Source of the DNA: Priapulus caudatus
Lineage: Eukaryota > Priapulida > Priapulimorpha > Priapulimorphida > Priapulidae
NCBI RefSeq assembly: GCF_000485595.1
Contig: NW_014578558.1
Location: 6,881 to 39,774 of the forward strand
Direction: 5' to 3'
DNA length: 32,894 bases
Each line of letters opens with the position of its first letter. Position 1 is the stretch's first letter. The notes under the pieces are model-generated. The model saw nothing but the letters and a program-made list of their open reading frames with translations, was not told where the DNA came from and searched no databases. Positions 19,482-31,724 of this stretch are shown one piece after another. The position numbers and the translations under genes were made by a program.

Positions 19482-19911
19482 CTCGTGGCCGTCCGACCTG
19501 ACTACGTCAGATGAGCTAATAAAATGGGCGCCTGTCGACTTGAATCCAAAATGTAAATGGATCGTCTGTCATATGTTCTCAATGGAAGTAGAGTTCTTCA
19601 CAATAGTATTGCGAGATATAACCGGGCAGTAATTGGCCACTTGTTTCAGCATCAATTCAAGCATGCTTACTTTTTGTTGTGCCATACGCCGGTTATTACC
19701 CGGTACGTCTCCATCGTCATCCACAAACCCCCGGAGCGGAGCATTACGTGTATTTTTCTCCCAATCGACGCCATCAACAAGAAATTGGGCAAAATTTGCA
19801 AATGTATATTTGCAAATGTCTCCTTTGCAAGTTCTGTCTCCAAGGCTCGAAAGAGTTCACAGTTTCAATTTTGCTCAAACACCACTGCTTCGGTGCCCGA
19901 GTCGCCGCCAT
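19482..19911 (-). pseudogene. Gag N-terminal fragment
   Basis: It opens at an ATG at 19911 with [20 protein letters not shown]. After a frame change between about 19865 and 19800 it continues through GFVDDDGDVP and QKVSMLELMLKQVANYCPV to a stop at 19569-19571, and similarity goes on to about 19490. The pattern matches the start of gag in invertebrate gypsy elements as I know them. The remaining gag, including the nucleocapsid, is missing before the protease. Confidence 0.6.
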
Positions 19912-20228
19912 CTCGGAAAAGTCAGCCCGCCGGTATAGTGCGTCCACAGCAATTTCAATTTACGGTGTGACTAATGCATAACTGCGATGCTAGTGTACAG
20001 ACACACAATGTCCAGATCGAACTTTATCTCCAGAGACGTGAAGTCGGGAACCGCTGCCACCACGCCAATATAGTCGAAAGAACACTAGACTTACACAAAC
20101 ACACTACACGTCAGGATTATTACTTGATCCGACACGAAGGAGCAAGTGACAACATACGTGCACGCGTAGTACACGTCAATACCAAATACGGTATTGTCTA
20201 CGCACGTAACTTCCTGTAGTGACTGCCT

Positions 20229-21133
20229 GGCGTTGGCTATAATCTCTGTGACGCTTGAATTTATGGAAGTACGAAAAGTCTAACGCTAGCTGGACACTAT
20301 CCATAGTATCCGACCCGAGCGCGATCGGGAGGCTTACGTCTGGATTGGGAGGCTTAAGTTTGGCTCGAGAGGCTTAAGTTTGGCTCGGGAGGTCATTTTG
20401 GCACGATTCGAAATTTGAATCGAGAGCAGAGCGGGTCGTATAGTGTGCGAGTGCTTACTACGCGACTCGGATAGTGTGTGTGGCCATCCGACCCGCCGCC
20501 GAGCGCTGAAGAAAATTGACCAATCACAGATTGGATTTAACTTCATTTTGAAAAAAATGCTGGAAGTGCGTTTGCTTGCTGCTAGGGGAAACACTCCCGA
20601 CCCTTAGTACACGCTAAATCCACTTGGAACGCCACGAGAGTGCAATGGTTTGCGCCAACTTTGAGTCAGACAGTGTGCGGTGGCCTCCCGATCGATCAGG
20701 AGCGGGTCGTATAGTGTGCGAGGGCTTAGTGCTGTGCACAGTGCAAAATCGTAGAGTGTGCGGCTAGCATAATTAATTAGCAATTATTCACGCGAGGTAA
20801 TGCCCATAGGCTTAAATACAGACGCGGCCATACTGCCGGTAAGAAAGTGCAGTTACTATCACATGGAGCGAACGAGTTGAGGTACATTTCGAAAAATCTA
20901 CAGATACATATAAACACTAGACCGAATAATTCTGTCCCATATAATCTTTTTTATATATTGGTGAGGGTTATTGGGGCCAATAACCCGCACCAAAATATAA
21001 AAAAAGTTATCTGGGACAGAATTATTCGGTCTAATATAAACACCTATCTTGGCTATGGTCTCTGTGAATTTTGAGTTTATGGGCGTACGTACGAGAAGTC
21101 TAATTAATTAGCGATTATTCACGCGAGGTAATG
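20229..21133. repeat. Cluster of short direct repeats
   Basis: GGAGGCTTAAGTTTGGCTCG is tandem at about 20328-20395. GAGCGGGTCGTATAGTGTGC occurs at about 20428 and 20699. GGCTAT.ATCTCTGTGA followed by TTTATGG..GTACG.. occurs at 20234 and 21050. TAATTAATTAGC.ATTATTC followed by ACGCGAGGTAATGC occurs at about 20769 and 21099. The last pair brackets a stretch that includes the foldback element. No gene is recognised between 20220 and 22415. Confidence 0.75.
20918..21033. repeat. 116-bp foldback element with TA ends
   Basis: TAGACCGAATAATTCTGTCC and its complement form the outer part of arms of about 53 bp, meeting at TTATTGG-GG-CCAATAA. The two arms differ at only a few positions. TA at both ends suggests the TA target duplication of Tc1/mariner-type MITEs, although the bases could equally be part of the repeat. 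Confidence 0.88.
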
Positions 21134-21719
21134 CAGTATTAGACTCTACGCTGCTGCTGCTAAGACGCTGCCGTATTGATGTGTAATGTCGGTTAACGAG
21201 ATGCGGTACTTTTTTCATCACGGTCGGCAAATTAGGCGAGTAGTCATGTGTGTACGGATTTGGATCGGCGGGGAAATTGGAACGGCCTGGAATCGGAATC
21301 GCACGAATGGGAATGGAGGTTGGGTGAATGGGAATGGCATGTATGGGAGTGGAAGATGGGAGAAAGGGAATGGAATATTGTCACTGACAAAGAATAAAAG
21401 TGTCAATGACACTGTAGCTCACATTGGGTGTGATAGAAGAGGGAGGGGGATATATAAAGCAAGAGTATATATGGGAGAACTCCCATTATATAGCATATCT
21501 CCAATTATATACTCTTGATAATGATATATATGCGTAATTTTTGATGCGAAAATAAATGTTTGAGATCTGAGTCTGAAATCTGGGCGAGAGATGGCGCTAC
21601 ACCTGAATGATTGCCATTTTGGTTTTCGAATATCGCACAAATAAAAACAATAAAATATTCCAGTCAAATTACTATAACGAAGAATCTAAAACACAATATT
21701 ACACGTAGGTATGATTGTA

Positions 21720-22412
21720 GAGTTGTTGACCAGTTAGACGAAATAAACGTAATAGGACGTTGTCATCTCTCCCATAGGAGTAACAACTGTTTTTGGGGCT
21801 AGCCTTACACATTCACATACACAAATTTTACAAAATCGAATGAATTAATCTAGATGGTCATTTTCATTTTTGCCAAAAAGTAGGCATGACTAGAAAGTAG
21901 GTCGATTGGCGTGCTCCAAAATAAGACGTTCAAATCTTTCCCATAGGAGTAACAACTGTATGCAACTTGAAACATGTGGGTCAAGCGGTTTTTGAGTTAT
22001 CGTTGACCGTAGGCAGACACTTAAATGCATAGTGAAATTGCCAAAATCTACCTTAATTATTTGCATAATTTTAAAATAATATCAAAACCCGTGTGATGTT
22101 TTGGGGCCAGTCCTTATTCATTCACATACCAAAAATGAGCAAAATCCATTAAACCGGAACCGACTTATGACCAATTCCATTTTTGCCAAAAAGTAGGCGG
22201 GCTCAAAAACAGGACGTTCAAATCTCTCCCATTGGAGTAACAACTGTATGCAAATTGAAACATGTGGGTCAAACGGTTCTCAAGTTATCGTTGACCGTAG
22301 CCAAATGTTGACGGACAGACGGACGAACGGACGGACGTACGACGGACAACGCCCCATGGCAATAGTATAGCTCATCTTGACAATGTCAAGGTGAGCTCAA
22401 ATTCAGCTAGGA
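21720..22412 (+). repeat. Tandem units ending in a GACGG tract and terminal hairpin (Helitron-like)
   Basis: Units of about 310 bp share TCCCATAGGAGTAACAACTG, GAAACATGTGGGTCAA.CGGT and AGTTATCGTTGACCGTAG. They end in a GACGGACGGAC-type tract and ACGCCCCATGGCAATAG, then the hairpin AGCTCATCTTGAC / GTCAAGGTGAGCT and CTAG about ten bases on. A hairpin followed by CTAG is what a Helitron 3' end looks like. Similar dispersed repeats are known in marine invertebrates. The left end is not resolved. Confidence 0.55.
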
Positions 22413-22415
22413 ATC

Positions 22416-22536
22416 AGGTCACATAACCTCATAACCTCATAAGTGATAATCTTCAAAAGTCCTGGAGACTATAACGAAGATGGAGAGAGTGGATCAAGTC
22501 GGTAGATCCACACTGCGGATCGCAGCGGAAAAAGTT
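22416..22536 (+). repeat. Left end of the KDZ element (candidate terminal inverted repeat)
   Basis: AGGTCACATAACCTCATAAC, then GACTATAACGAAGATGGAGA and CACACTGCGGATCGCAGCGG, have counterparts in inverted orientation at 31725-31857 and in the copy at 10728-10851. Similarity to the right end is partial, strongest in GACTATAWCGAAGA and the CGGATCSCAG block. Exon 1 of the KDZ gene model starts inside it. CTGCG-GAT-CGCAG is a small hairpin. Confidence 0.5.
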
Positions 22537-25500
22537 GTGAATTTGCTATTTACTAAGGATGAAGGCAGTGAATTCCAATACGAAATCACATTGCGTATTT
22601 GACAATTTATTTTGCACGTTACAGACCGAGGGCTAATCACAAAAGTGCAATTATATTTATACCTAAATGCTATTTAACCGAACGATATTCATTTTAGGGC
22701 AAATTTATCCATATTATAACTGAAACTATATTTCGTTTATAAGATATTACAATCATTTTGCTTTTAAATGAATAAATAAGAAACACCCTCAGTCTGTAGC
22801 CTTTAACTGAAAAGTGGTTTTGCGCAACTTATCAGATCATGCGCTTTGAGTGGTGCCACCGTCGTTGTAATCGAACTGTAGTCGTTAGTTTTAAAACATT
22901 TTTTAATAATATTTCTAATGGTGATTGAACCATGAAACTTTTTATCTAGCGTAATTTTAACCTAAATTAACTGAAAATAACCCTAGAACCTAGAGTAAAC
23001 TATCCCTTTAATACGTGGAACTTGTTGTGGAAACACAGATCTACTGTAACAGTATGCCTACAGCCACCAACATATGTAGAATATAAACATGATTATTACT
23101 AAAACTTTGGGTGTTTCCTTGAGTGTATTCATTTGAATTAGGCAGTTTGACTGACTATGCATTAAAAACTTGGTCTTTTTCTTCTGCTTCAATAGGCACC
23201 ACAACTGATATCTACACTGAAAGTCAGCTTGTGCAGAATGATTGTGGTATGGAAGGTGAGCAATTTATCACAAGGCAAATTAATAGAGTGTACCTTAGAA
23301 TGTTATATAACCTGATGCCACACGTGGACAACTGAAATAGCATCAAAATCTGAGAATTGTAAACATTTTATCTGGATCTCATTACTTGTTAGTATGGGCA
23401 TCTGTATTTTATGTTAAAATACATTATTTATCACACAGTTATTAATGATAATATCAGGATTTTATTTTTATTTGCGCTTGATAGAATGGTAGTCATATTT
23501 CTTTAAAATTAAAATTGAAATATATTAGAAGAATTTATAAAAATATACTCTGTAATTACTGAAATTAACGTTTTATAGCTGTCTCATTTATTTATGGGCA
23601 TAATAATGACACAATATTCTTTTTTTTCAAATAGCTACTGAAGTACCTATTCAGGATGCAGCTGTCGAAGGTATATAATAACATAATGAGAATTGCATGG
23701 GAGCTTGTTAACTCTGTAAGACTAGTAACGTTTTTTTCACTTAAAAGTAAATGTATAGCCACACAAAGAGACATTGGTCTTAAATGTTATGTTATGTTCC
23801 AGCGTTGGAAGTCTATATAGACTCCATCATAATGCCACCCGTTATAGCTGAAGATGTTGCTGAAGTGCGCAGTGATCAAGGTCTCGACCGTAGTCGACAC
23901 ACGAAAGAGATGGAGAATTTGAATGACAATTGGGCATCAGTAAGACAACGCCTGCTGAGAGCAACATTGTCAAGAGAAAGTGCAGATGTAAGCTGCACTA
24001 TGTGCAAGGTTTCACAAGGTATACTTAGTTTCTATAATAATTTATCATTCTTAGGACTCCACCAATTAATTGAGACTTAAAATTGTGTACATAATTTTAA
24101 ACACATACATGCAAAATTTATACATATTGAACACATAGAAGTAATTCTGCTCTTACATTGCAGTGTTGATAAAAACAAGTGCAGATAAATCTTCTAGAGA
24201 GATCATATTTGTCATGAATATAATATGAAATACTTGTTGTTATAGGAATATGTGAAGTCGTATGACCTGGCGATGTAACACAAACATCATAATACAAACA
24301 CATTGTTATGCGAGATCTATTTATGCTTTTGCAGGTGTCATATACTGCCGGCAGTGCAATGCGTGTTTGTGTGCTGCATGTGACGACGATACACACAATA
24401 AGCATCCATTGCACGACAGGAAAATGCAGGCTGAAGGGCAGTGGACCGAGTTGACAACATGCCAACATTACGATCCGGTTGGGAATCGTATCATTGCTAT
24501 TCGTACGTGCTAGTTCTGCATTTTAGCTGGAGAAGAAGAAATTATATGAGTTTATCAACCCAGTATTGGGTTGTAAATTGAATTTAATGTCATATTTTTT
24601 ACGTAAATTAATTTCAAGATGTTTCGCCTTCTTGACTAGGTAGCTCGTATCACATTGTCGCAAAAAATTACTCAGTGATGATAATGTATTGGCGTTACAT
24701 CTTAGAAATGATGTAGTCTTTAATTCCACAGAAAGAGTGCTGCCATTGCGCCTTCGTACAAATTCATTCTGTGGGGACTGCGGCAGTAGCAAGAAGGAGG
24801 TGACGGTGGGAGCTGGAGTGTCGGCTGTTACGCTAAATGGTTTGAATATGTCCAGTATAAAGCTAGCAATTGATTTGATAGCATTATAGCAATTTATATG
24901 CAAAAATGTAAGATTTATGATAATTTATATTGTTTATATAACAGTCATATGTATATGGTGCGTTTTTACTGTACATACAGGAAGATATGATCTGTATCTC
25001 CCAAGATACACCTGTGGTGAGTGTGGCTGTAACACACACCAGCCATCATTGGAGTTACTGGTCAGTAACAGATGGTGGCCAGGTACTCCAGTCCGAGTGT
25101 CGGTAGTGTTCTCTGAGGAACTCTTCAGAGCATGGAACTCCTTCCACAATATCTGCCCTGAGTTTCCTGAATCCAGGTTTCTGTCAGCAATCTCTCAGAT
25201 GTCAAAGGAGTGTGGAAGGGTTAGTTTCAATCATCCTAATTCATATTGTAAGAATATAATCTAAAATTTCATACTGAAACAGACACTTCATGTGAGATGA
25301 GCATTGTAAGTGTTTAAGTTATGGTGTATACATTTTTTGTAGAAGGCCTCCATCCCTACTCATGTATTTGGGCGGGCATTTCGAGAATGGAGAAACCTCC
25401 AGTTTGAGTTATCCCAGCTCACTACGCAGGATTTCTTGCAATGCCCGGCATGTTCAGAAGGGCAGCATGCTGCACATGCCGATGGCAACATGAAACTTTA

Positions 25501-28500
25501 CCATTTCGCAAATGTTCCAAAGTGAGCCAATTGACCATTGTGTTGCTTTTACATAATTTTCAAAGACATCAACAGAGAAGTAAGTTAACCTACTGTTAAC
25601 AAATTACTGTTCTAACAGCTGGCACATAACTTTATTTAGGATTAAGATAATCATGCTGAAAAGCTTGTTCTTTTAGCCCATAAACTTTTGTAAATGAACT
25701 GAGTGAACCTGTTTGAAAAATGCATTTTATAAACAAAAATAAAATACCACCCATATTATTTATTGCAGAGGTGTGGGAACTTCATACTTTGAGGGGAAGT
25801 TTGTTGCAGATAGTAATGTGGTGCAGGAGTTTGTTGGTGCCTACACCAGTTTTCCATCCAGTAAAGAAAAGGTATACTGTACTGTTTTATAAAATATACT
25901 CTACTCCTCTACATATAACATTCGATGTTTAACACAGATCGCTGTATAGTCAGTAGACCCTAATGGATTCATTGTCCATGTCTAACCTAGCTGTATAGCA
26001 TAGGATGCCATAGTCTGCACTACACACATCCCTGAAGATAAATGCTGTCAATCACAAATTCACAGTTGTATAGTTCCCCACTAAATTGTATAATCACTGG
26101 CATCAAAAATGTATTCTGAGATATTGTTATAACCAGGCTTTGTTTTGTTATGCAATGATATCAGCCTGCGGTGATTGGACTGCTGCCAGAGTGAACAGTT
26201 CATCTCGTAGACCACTGGACGAGACAGGACTAGAAGTTGTGGCCTGCCGGCGTAACATTATGATGGGCAGTTTAAGTATGACGAGGCGCGAGGTCTTCGC
26301 GTACCCCCTCTTCCTACAGAAATTTGTTGCCAGTAAAAATGGCAGCAAGTTCTTCTGCACAGACGTGATGTGCCGCTATTGGCCGTGGCTACAGAGAAAG
26401 GCAACCTCCTCTGAGGAAGTGCGTGATTTGGTCACGCATATGAAACCCTTCCTGAGTGTTATGCATGCCAATGCGCATGCGTGGCATTGTCAGGTATGTC
26501 ATGAACTTATAATGGTAGTAAATATACAACATATTTACATTAAAAGCTTTTTTATTAATTTCAGCCTATTGTCATCAATGATTATAATTATCTTCAAAGT
26601 ATATCAATATTAAAATTTGATTGCCGTCAGTGAACAAGTGCATTTGTTTTCTTTTTGCAGACTGTTTATTTTATAAATAAATATCATTTATATTTTGATG
26701 CATTCTATTTTAACAACTAATTTCAGGTGTTATGGAGTGGGAAATGGCAGGAGGGTGCCGCTGCCACCACAGGAGAAGAAACTGAGCAGTGCTTTTCTTA
26801 TATGTCGCGCTTACGGAGCACAACTCGCTTCATGAGTAAAGCAGGTGATTGAAAGTTCTAGCCGATGTTTTCTATTAACCCCAGCTTACAAGTGGTAGCA
26901 ATACCATGCATTTATGTAATCCAGTCACACAAGCTATATTATCAAATTTGTAAGCCGTGTATGCACAGGCTTTCAAATTCCAGGCATTGTCATGAGTACT
27001 GTTTATATCAGTAGTGACTAAAAGCATAGCTATTTGTTTTCATTTATTATTCTTAATAATATTTTTGTAAATTTTTACTTTCTATACTGCCATTATTGGC
27101 ATTGTTGTGAAAACTAAAAAGAGTTTTCGATTTATATGGTACATCAGGAAACTATTAGGTCGGCCAAGCATTGATAATAGTTTGTAGCGCGACTGTTTTA
27201 ATATGGGTACTACACAAACCCCCAGTGCCCCAAAGATTGACCTACTGCAGTTACATTCTGACTTGATGCTCTTCGTGTTTTTATTAGAAGAGTTTTTGTC
27301 ATACTGTTTCTGCGGTAAGAAAAATACTTCATGGGCAACTAACTGGTGGTTAGCAAATGGTTGTGAAATTTTTTCATGTTGTTAATTTTTTCAGGTGATG
27401 CTTTTTCTTTTCAACAGAGGTGAAGATATTTTAAACGTTGCCCGCTTCCCAACTTACAGCTGTACTGTGGATCGATGAATTTCTGCCATGCATGCATGTT
27501 AACATTTTCACAACTTGCATAGTGCCAAAGGGGGAAAACTATCGGTTCGCGTTGGTGAAACAGTTGGTGGAGAGGGAATATCATACCTATTAGAATTTTA
27601 GAAATAATCATGCTAATGCAGCTCTTCCATTCGTTGCCAACTTACCTGATACATTTATTGTACTGTTGTAGTTTTTCACAAAACCTGTAGATTAACCAAT
27701 GCACCTGCTCTTTCATTTAGTAAGATACTATTATCTTGAGCACCGCCTATTCTCCTGTGTTACTCTATTTTCAGACACTTCACCTGGTTTTGCACTTGCC
27801 ATCTGCATCTTGTGCTACAGCCAACCGTGTAGTCACGTAATATACACCGTGCAAATAATACGTCTGTCCCCCTCTGAGACGCTCACTTACACGCTCGTGT
27901 ACTTATATATATATATATTCTTGACCGAAATTGTGTAACTTTGTTCACATTATGGTAAGTATTATTCATTTTTTCCAAGGTCTAGTCATAACTTCATGAT
28001 TCAATTTCAGGACGTGAGGACGAGCTGACTAATGCAGCGTTCTTCTGGAACATGCGTAAAATCAGAGGCATGTCACGGGCACTGGCAGTTAGATATGTGA
28101 AGGTACAGTGGGGACCCTGATATTGCGCGCTCCGATTTAACGCGAATTCGTATATAATGTGATGAGTCATTGGACCCTCTTTTTTTGCTCTTATATAGCC
28201 ACATATATATATATAATCCCAATTTAGTGTGACCTTACTTTTTTCGCGATGACATTTTATGAACCCCAACCATCGCGTTATAATGGGCTTATACACTGTA
28301 TGCATGTGCACAAGAATATTTCAGTTTGAAGCAGATATTAATATTTCTGAACAACAAATTTTTCAGAATATGGAGAAGTTGGAGGCATCCCAGACTGACC
28401 TTCAGCACTGGTTAATTCTCCTTCACATAGACTCTGCAGACGAAGTGGAAGATCTATGGATTGAGGAGATCCAGGCAGCTGCGAGGGGTATAAACTAATA

Positions 28501-30092
28501 CACACATTGTGTAGGAGTACCTTGTGGAGGTTTTGTGTTTATTCAATTCAGATCAGAGTCGTGCAAGTATATATTCACATGTTTAATTAAACATTGAGAA
28601 ATAGTTTCCTTAACTTTATTAACATCAAATGCAGGTATTATCAGAGGTTAATAATGTCAAATTTATCATTATTAACCCCCTGTATTATGTGTCACATATA
28701 CTAATAAATTACTTGTTGCACAATTTAGACAGGAAATGTGTGGGGATTCTAGGCATCGAGGCAGATATAGAGATGACTGTTGCTGCGATACATCATCGCA
28801 TTGTTAAGATAAGCAGTGGTGAGTGGATAGCACGTAGTCACTCATGCATGTTAGTGGCATACACAGTAAACAATTGAGCTAATAGATTTAAATACACGTT
28901 GAACATGTTGGGCATCAATAATCCATATTTGGATTGTGTGACAGAATCAATGGTTCATCACAACGATTTGCATCTGGCAGTCATTAGTAGGCTGCTTTTC
29001 TGTGTCATAATACAGAGAACCTTTGCTATATTAGTTTTATTACAGTAAACTTGTGACAGCACCTTTATTTGTGATAGTTTGGATTTTTACTAATCCAAAA
29101 CTGCTCTGGTCTGATCAGTTTTGTGCATGAATGAAGTCCAACTTGTATCACATATAAAAATCATAAACATATACTTGCACACGTTTAATATATATGTGGT
29201 CTGTTCACAGAAAGGACCAAGCACAGCCATGCCATGCGTGCTAAGAATGTAGATGACAGGAAACGCCTTAGGCAGCTTCTGGAAAGTCACAACTCAAACA
29301 AGGGAGACCATGTGACAGAGGAAGAGGCTATGTCCTACACTTTGCCATGGATTATTCGTGAGGACTCCAGAGGTATGGCGTGATCAGACACAACCTGTGT
29401 GCTATTCAGGCTAGAGGAAATATCAGCAAATTACCATATAACCACGCATACAAGTGTTTGAAGAGCGTAATCATTTGACAGGTGTACCGTTTTCCACCAA
29501 GAAAAAGGTAGTGGATTTAGCACTGGCAAAGCGGCGTTGTTTGGAGGAGAGGTCGCTGGTGCTGAAAGAAATGCACAGCTACCTTGTATATCACAAGAAA
29601 CAAGTCGCCGTCATAGAAGCAGCACTGGAGACGTGCGATTATGGTATGAACTGCTATTCTCACATTTTAATTACTCCATTCACTAGAGTATAGTGTTTAA
29701 TTTTGAAACGTAATTTAGTAAAAGCACCTCAAATCTGATCATGTGAATATAAACCAATTTGGTATTATTAACTTTCAAAGTGATGCATATATATGGTTAT
29801 TACATATGTTTTGAACAATGTTGACTTTGATGTTGCAGGAGAGGTAAAGCATATCTTCTCCGGCAGCAGAGGATATATGTTAGATTGTGATGGAGTTGAA
29901 GTGACGACTACTGCTGCCCTTCTATATAAGAGACTGAGCTACCACAAAAATCAACTGAGCCTGGGAGTGGTAGATTTCAAGGGGGCAATAAGGAGCATTG
30001 CAATGCCTGCCCGTAGCGATGATGACGACTTTGATAATGAAATTTTGATATTGACGGAAGCATTGGACGACTATGATGACGATGACAACTAA
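22480..30092 (+). CDS. KDZ-family (Kyakuja-Dileera-Zisupton) transposase with CxC2-like cysteine cluster, 16-exon model
   Basis: Exons: 22480-22567 (tentative), 23196-23255, 23635-23670, 23803-24018, 24335-24502, 24981-25219, 25343-25521, 25769-25860, 26165-26493, 26727-26844, 28011-28102, 28367-28487, 28753-28818 (or from 28729), 29211-29372, 29482-29643 and 29839-30092. All are GT..AG with matching phases, giving about 793 residues and no internal stop. A Cys/His cluster (C126, C129, C138, C141, C144, C146, C149, H154, H157, H160; ending HPLHDR) fits the CxC2-like domain of KDZ proteins. CGECGC follows at 201-206. The KDZ core then shows AFREWRNLQ, CPAC (303-306), ADGNMKLYHF (D316), LDETG..VVACRR, CTDVMCRYWPW (D426), FLSVMHANAHAWHC and GEETEQCFSYMSRLR (E486); D316, D426 and E486 are my candidates for the RNase H-fold acidic triad. 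The tail is acidic. The expected role is DNA transposition in the nucleus; a domesticated role cannot be excluded. Confidence 0.9.
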
Positions 30093-30110
30093 AGGACCCT
30101 AACTATTTTA

Positions 30111-30133
30111 CACATCTATTTAAAATAGATGTG
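30111..30133. terminator. Perfect 23-bp palindrome between convergent 3' ends
   Basis: CACATCTATTT, a central A, then AAATAGATGTG form 11-bp perfect arms. The plus-strand gene stops at 30092 and the minus-strand gene stops at 30116-30118, inside the palindrome. The arms are AT-rich and read the same on both strands, so a shared 3'-end or transcript-termination role is plausible. No canonical AATAAA was found right at either 3' end. Confidence 0.5.
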
Positions 30134-31530
30134 GTCATGAAGGGTAGGCTCTTCAACAGTAGCACCAGCAGTAACGGCAGCAGAAGTACTAGCAGCTGAA
30201 GGAGGCTGTTCAGCCGTTGTAGGTGGATCGTTTGGTACTGTTAGCAGCCTAGCTGCTCCGGTCCTCGTTGAAGATCGCTGTGCAGTCTCTAAAAGAAACA
30301 CAGAAGTATTTAGTGCATGAGTTCTAAAAAGAATTGCAATTGCCGTTAGCACACTTTACAGATAACAGATAGCAGAAAGGTTTATGAATGCTTGATTGTT
30401 ATATATGGCATGTTTATGTGATTATATAAATATATCAGTGTTGTATTACACTGTCAATTAAGAATATATGATTTCATTACAAATTTAACATACTGTTCCT
30501 TTTTATGCGCAGTAGCATTTCATTAAATTTACGCATATTTTGTTCGCTAGTTAGTTCTTTTTCACTCGATTCACTGCTCCATGACAAAAGCTGTGTTACA
30601 ATTTTGGGTCCAACATTCACTCTTCTCTTAACGAAAAGGAAGGCTTCAACGTCAAAGGCGTCTTCCATTATTGACAGCTAGAATAGAGAGTCGAAGTTCA
30701 TGAGCTTTCACTGGACAATTATTTTGTTTGCAAAATAAAGTACGGATGCATGTAGAAATACACTTTTTAATGTGTATATAAGATGGTATGTGACGATCTA
30801 GAAACCTGGTGTTACGAATATTTTGTTTGTGAAAATTGCAAACAAAACCATGTTGTACTTGTTTTTAGCTCATTTCATCAAAGCAAGTTGTAAATGTAAC
30901 TATATCGATCCATTGTTTACTATTAGACAGTAGGCACCATACGAATAAGTATCCTTGCATCATAGTTTCAGCAAACTTTTCTTTAAAAATTAGGTTTGAA
31001 TGCACAACGTCCATTTCTAGCTAACTTACGCTGTTGATTGTCGACTTCATCACCCGGGAAAAACGTTTTTTCTTTAGTTTTTCTTTTTCTTCACGGTTTG
31101 GAACGAGGTGGCTGTTCCTCTCGAACAAAAACCCACAGATACATTGTTTAGATCCTATTTTATTGAGAGCTCCGCACTCTCCACATGTACGCCTCCCCTT
31201 TGATTGCTGTTGTTAAGAAAACATAATGTTAGACATAATTGAGTTTTTGGAGCAAACAAGGAAACAAGGAAAAAACTTGGCTGTGTGGATACTAAATGAT
31301 ATACCTACCAGGCTGACGACGTCTTCTGTGATTTCTACTTCTAGTTCAGGTTCCTGTAATAAACAATGAATCGGTTTTACATGGCAATATACACTGCGTT
31401 TGTCTTGTATTTTCCGGTTTACCCGTAATGAAAATGATCCATACTTAATACGCTCTTGGAAGTATGCATTAGAAACGTCACTCATTTCACGTTTCATCAT
31501 TCCTGTGGCAAATGTAGATGCGGTTGACAT
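30116..31530 (-). CDS. Unrecognised zinc-ribbon-like protein, convergent partner of the KDZ transposase
   Basis: The five-exon model is 31530-31423, 31353-31309, 31206-31054, 30677-30494 and 30288-30116. Junctions are phase-compatible (0, 0, 0, 1), all GT..AG, and the product is about 220 residues. The first exon starts MSTASTFATGMMKREMSDVS. Exon two is acidic (EPELEVEITEDVVSL). Exon three holds TCGECGALNKIGSKQCICGF, a C-x2-C...C-x-C zinc-ribbon-like cluster, then a Lys/Glu-rich basic stretch ending KEKLKKKRFSR. Exon four (MEDAFDVEAFLFVKRRVNVG...) looks helical. The last exon is a Ser/Thr/Ala/Pro-rich linker ending HDHIYFK. I know no family for it. Its stop lies 24 bp from that of the KDZ gene and it lies within the same inverted flanks. 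A role as DNA-binding accessory factor is inference only. A further 5' exon cannot be excluded: ATG at about 31700 with a GTAAGC donor is not phase-compatible in a simple way. Confidence 0.72.
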
Positions 31531-31724
31531 AAGAAATGTGAAAGGTACAAATAATAGATTCTTTATTTAGCACATAACTTTAGTTAACAATTAATACAGC
31601 AATGTGGCACGAGCTACAATTCTGTCAATTTACAATAGATTGGTGCAATAGATGCACATTTAACGTGATGCTTACTTGTACTGTTGTTACAGGAGAAGCC
31701 ATGGTTTCTCTATCAGGCACAGAA

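Larger units (their letters stand above)
15513..19911 (-). mobile_element. Decayed Ty3/gypsy-type LTR retrotransposon (internal region)
   Basis: The order on the minus strand is gag N-terminal part, retropepsin, reverse transcriptase, RNase H, zinc-binding integrase and integrase core, which is the Ty3/gypsy layout. The gag-to-protease interval is much shorter than expected, with most of gag including any zinc knuckle absent. The frame is broken by stops at 19569-19571, 19112-19114, 18588-18590 and 18006-18008, and by frame changes near 19800-19865, 18600-18640, 18300-18355, 17020 and 15775. No matching LTR pair was found in 15200-15512 against 19912-20300. Confidence 0.9.

Noticed and set aside
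24335-24502. TRIM/B-box protein rather than a transposase
   Set aside because: The Cys/His spacing is B-box-like, but the downstream exons carry the KDZ core blocks in order, and CxC2-like clusters of KDZ proteins have this same pattern.
27203-27938. ORFs of 60-79 codons within the intron 26845-28010
   Set aside because: The KDZ motif order runs directly from the exon ending 26844 to the one starting 28011 in phase, and these ORFs have no similarity to it.
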